A model generated the notes under the pieces. The model was given only the letters and a program-made list of their open reading frames with translations. It searched no databases and was not told the origin of the DNA. DNA of 64,000 nt, from positions 18,567,501-18,631,500 of the forward strand of contig NC_088099.1 of NCBI RefSeq assembly GCF_036370855.1. Reading direction: 5' to 3'. Shown here piece after piece: positions 63,241 to 64,000 of the stretch. The DNA is from Dromaius novaehollandiae (Eukaryota > Chordata > Aves > Casuariiformes > Dromaiidae). Each line of letters begins with the position of its first letter. Position 1 is the stretch's first letter. Both the position numbers and the translations under genes were made by a program.

Positions 63241-63300
63241 AATCACTATAGTTACAAGAAACTGCCCAGCAGTGCAGTTTCCCATTGCACTATAGTGATT
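63241..63300. repeat. 60-bp hairpin with 23 base pairs (microRNA-precursor-like)
   Basis: The outer stem AATCACTATAG (63241-63251) pairs perfectly with CTATAGTGATT (63290-63300). After a small internal loop (one T-A pair inside it), CAA (63255-63257) pairs with TTG (63285-63287). After a three-base bulge, GAAACTGC (63258-63265) pairs with GCAGTTTC (63274-63281). The terminal loop is 8 bases. Twenty-three pairs with small bulges is the shape of a short pre-microRNA, but no known microRNA seed is recognised, and a decayed palindromic transposon is an alternative. Confidence 0.7.
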
Positions 63301-64000
63301 ATTTTTAGAAATTAACATGGCATCCTTGTCTTATCCTTCAGAAATGATCCCTCTTTAAAAAGTGACCTTTTTAAAACTGTATGCACTAGAAAATATACAA
63401 CTCTACAACAGGAAGAGGTTAGAAAAGTTGAATACTGTGGAAAAAAAATTTATTAGTCTATACAAGTCTTCTGAAACAAATCATTGGCTTCATTACAGTA
63501 AATTCAAGTGAATACTCATTGCAATAGTATTTTCCATACAGAGATCCAAAAGCCATATAACTTCCCATTTAGTATCTGGGACAGGAAGTTATATTTCTGA
63601 ACAAGTAGCCACACAAAGCAGACATGATACAGATCTTCATAGCCATAGTGAGCTACAGTTTAAGTTACATTACAAACATTTAGGAAAATTAGGTGTCTGT
63701 ACTGAAGTGTGGCAAACTGATTCACAATGAAAGAACAAAGATGTCATTCAAACTCTTTGCCAAAATGAAGACTTTCTGTGGCAGGTCTAGAGTAGATCGC
63801 ATCATAAAAACCTAGAGTGCAAGAGTACCATGAATTTAGTATATAAATATCACAGGATTAAAACTCCAGTTAAGCAGTCAACTGAAGCGATGATTAAAAA
63901 GAAAAAAAAGGGCATTCCCCAGCATTGCAAAGGAAGCTTTCAAAGCATCTCTTCAAAAAGGTGCTGAAACTAACTATGGCCTGTGCCAGTTCATATTTTA

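Larger units (their letters stand above)
54110..64000. other. AT-rich, gene-free end of the window
   Basis: AT-rich with many A-runs and no recognisable coding sequence; open frames stay below 100 codons. 62700-64000 is the most AT-rich part and would fit the 3' UTR of a minus-strand gene or plain intergenic DNA. Notable structures (56556-56588, 60866-60931, 63241-63300) are listed separately. Confidence 0.45.

Noticed and set aside
1..64000. tRNA, rRNA, CRISPR array or bacterial operon signals
   Set aside because: No tRNA B-box with matching arms, no rRNA-like stretch, no regularly spaced repeats, and the overall texture is vertebrate.

Overview
The window looks like vertebrate nuclear DNA, most likely from a bird or another sauropsid (crocodilian or turtle). 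The evidence is an old CR1/L3-type LINE, MIR-like SINE scraps, eroded palindromic repeats of the "tcctgc...gcagga" and "cacctgtgcaaag" kind, and otherwise low repeat density with a mostly AT-rich, CpG-poor background. There are no operons, ribosome binding sites or other bacterial features. The species call is inference from repeat flavour; I could not test it.

I found no coding exon of a gene that I recognise. Every open frame is short, and the longer ones (up to 187 codons) sit in GC-rich patches, overlap on both strands and carry no domain I know. The best reading is intergenic DNA or the inside of a very large intron. The most protein-like stretch is 20336-20617. Its frame 2 reads as an aspartic protease (retropepsin) domain of Ty3/gypsy type, with an altered active-site triplet (Asp-Thr-Ala) and a well-kept C-terminal block ending in LDF. 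It may be a retroelement fossil or an exapted fragment.

Layout. 1-1860 is AT-rich, with an eroded palindrome at 504-555. 1861-9150 is mixed single-copy sequence with a MIR-like scrap and a 19-bp CCAAT-containing tandem duplication. 9160-10235 is a decayed CR1/L3 LINE. 10240-19900 is unassigned, with conserved-looking AT-rich DNA near 13440-14120 and two GA microsatellites. 19950-20720 holds the gypsy-like fossil. 20900-24260 is moderately GC-rich and unassigned. 24271-24355 is a palindromic element directly followed by a CpG-rich block (24394-24861) with a consensus splice donor. 27620-27662 is a strong G-quadruplex motif. 32540-32880 looks like a conserved noncoding element containing a perfect 11-bp inverted repeat of TEAD-like sites. 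33463-33516 is a (GT)27 tract. 44310-44510 and 49003-49209 are CpG clusters; the second is isolated in AT-rich DNA. 46691-46970 could be a terminal exon. 53795-53875 is a MIR scrap. 54100-64000 is AT-rich with several long hairpins, the best at 63241-63300.

Nothing supports the parts working together as one system. The recurring theme is inverted-repeat structure: several look like decayed palindromic transposons, while others (32661-32703, 60866-60931, 63241-63300) could be regulatory or RNA structures.
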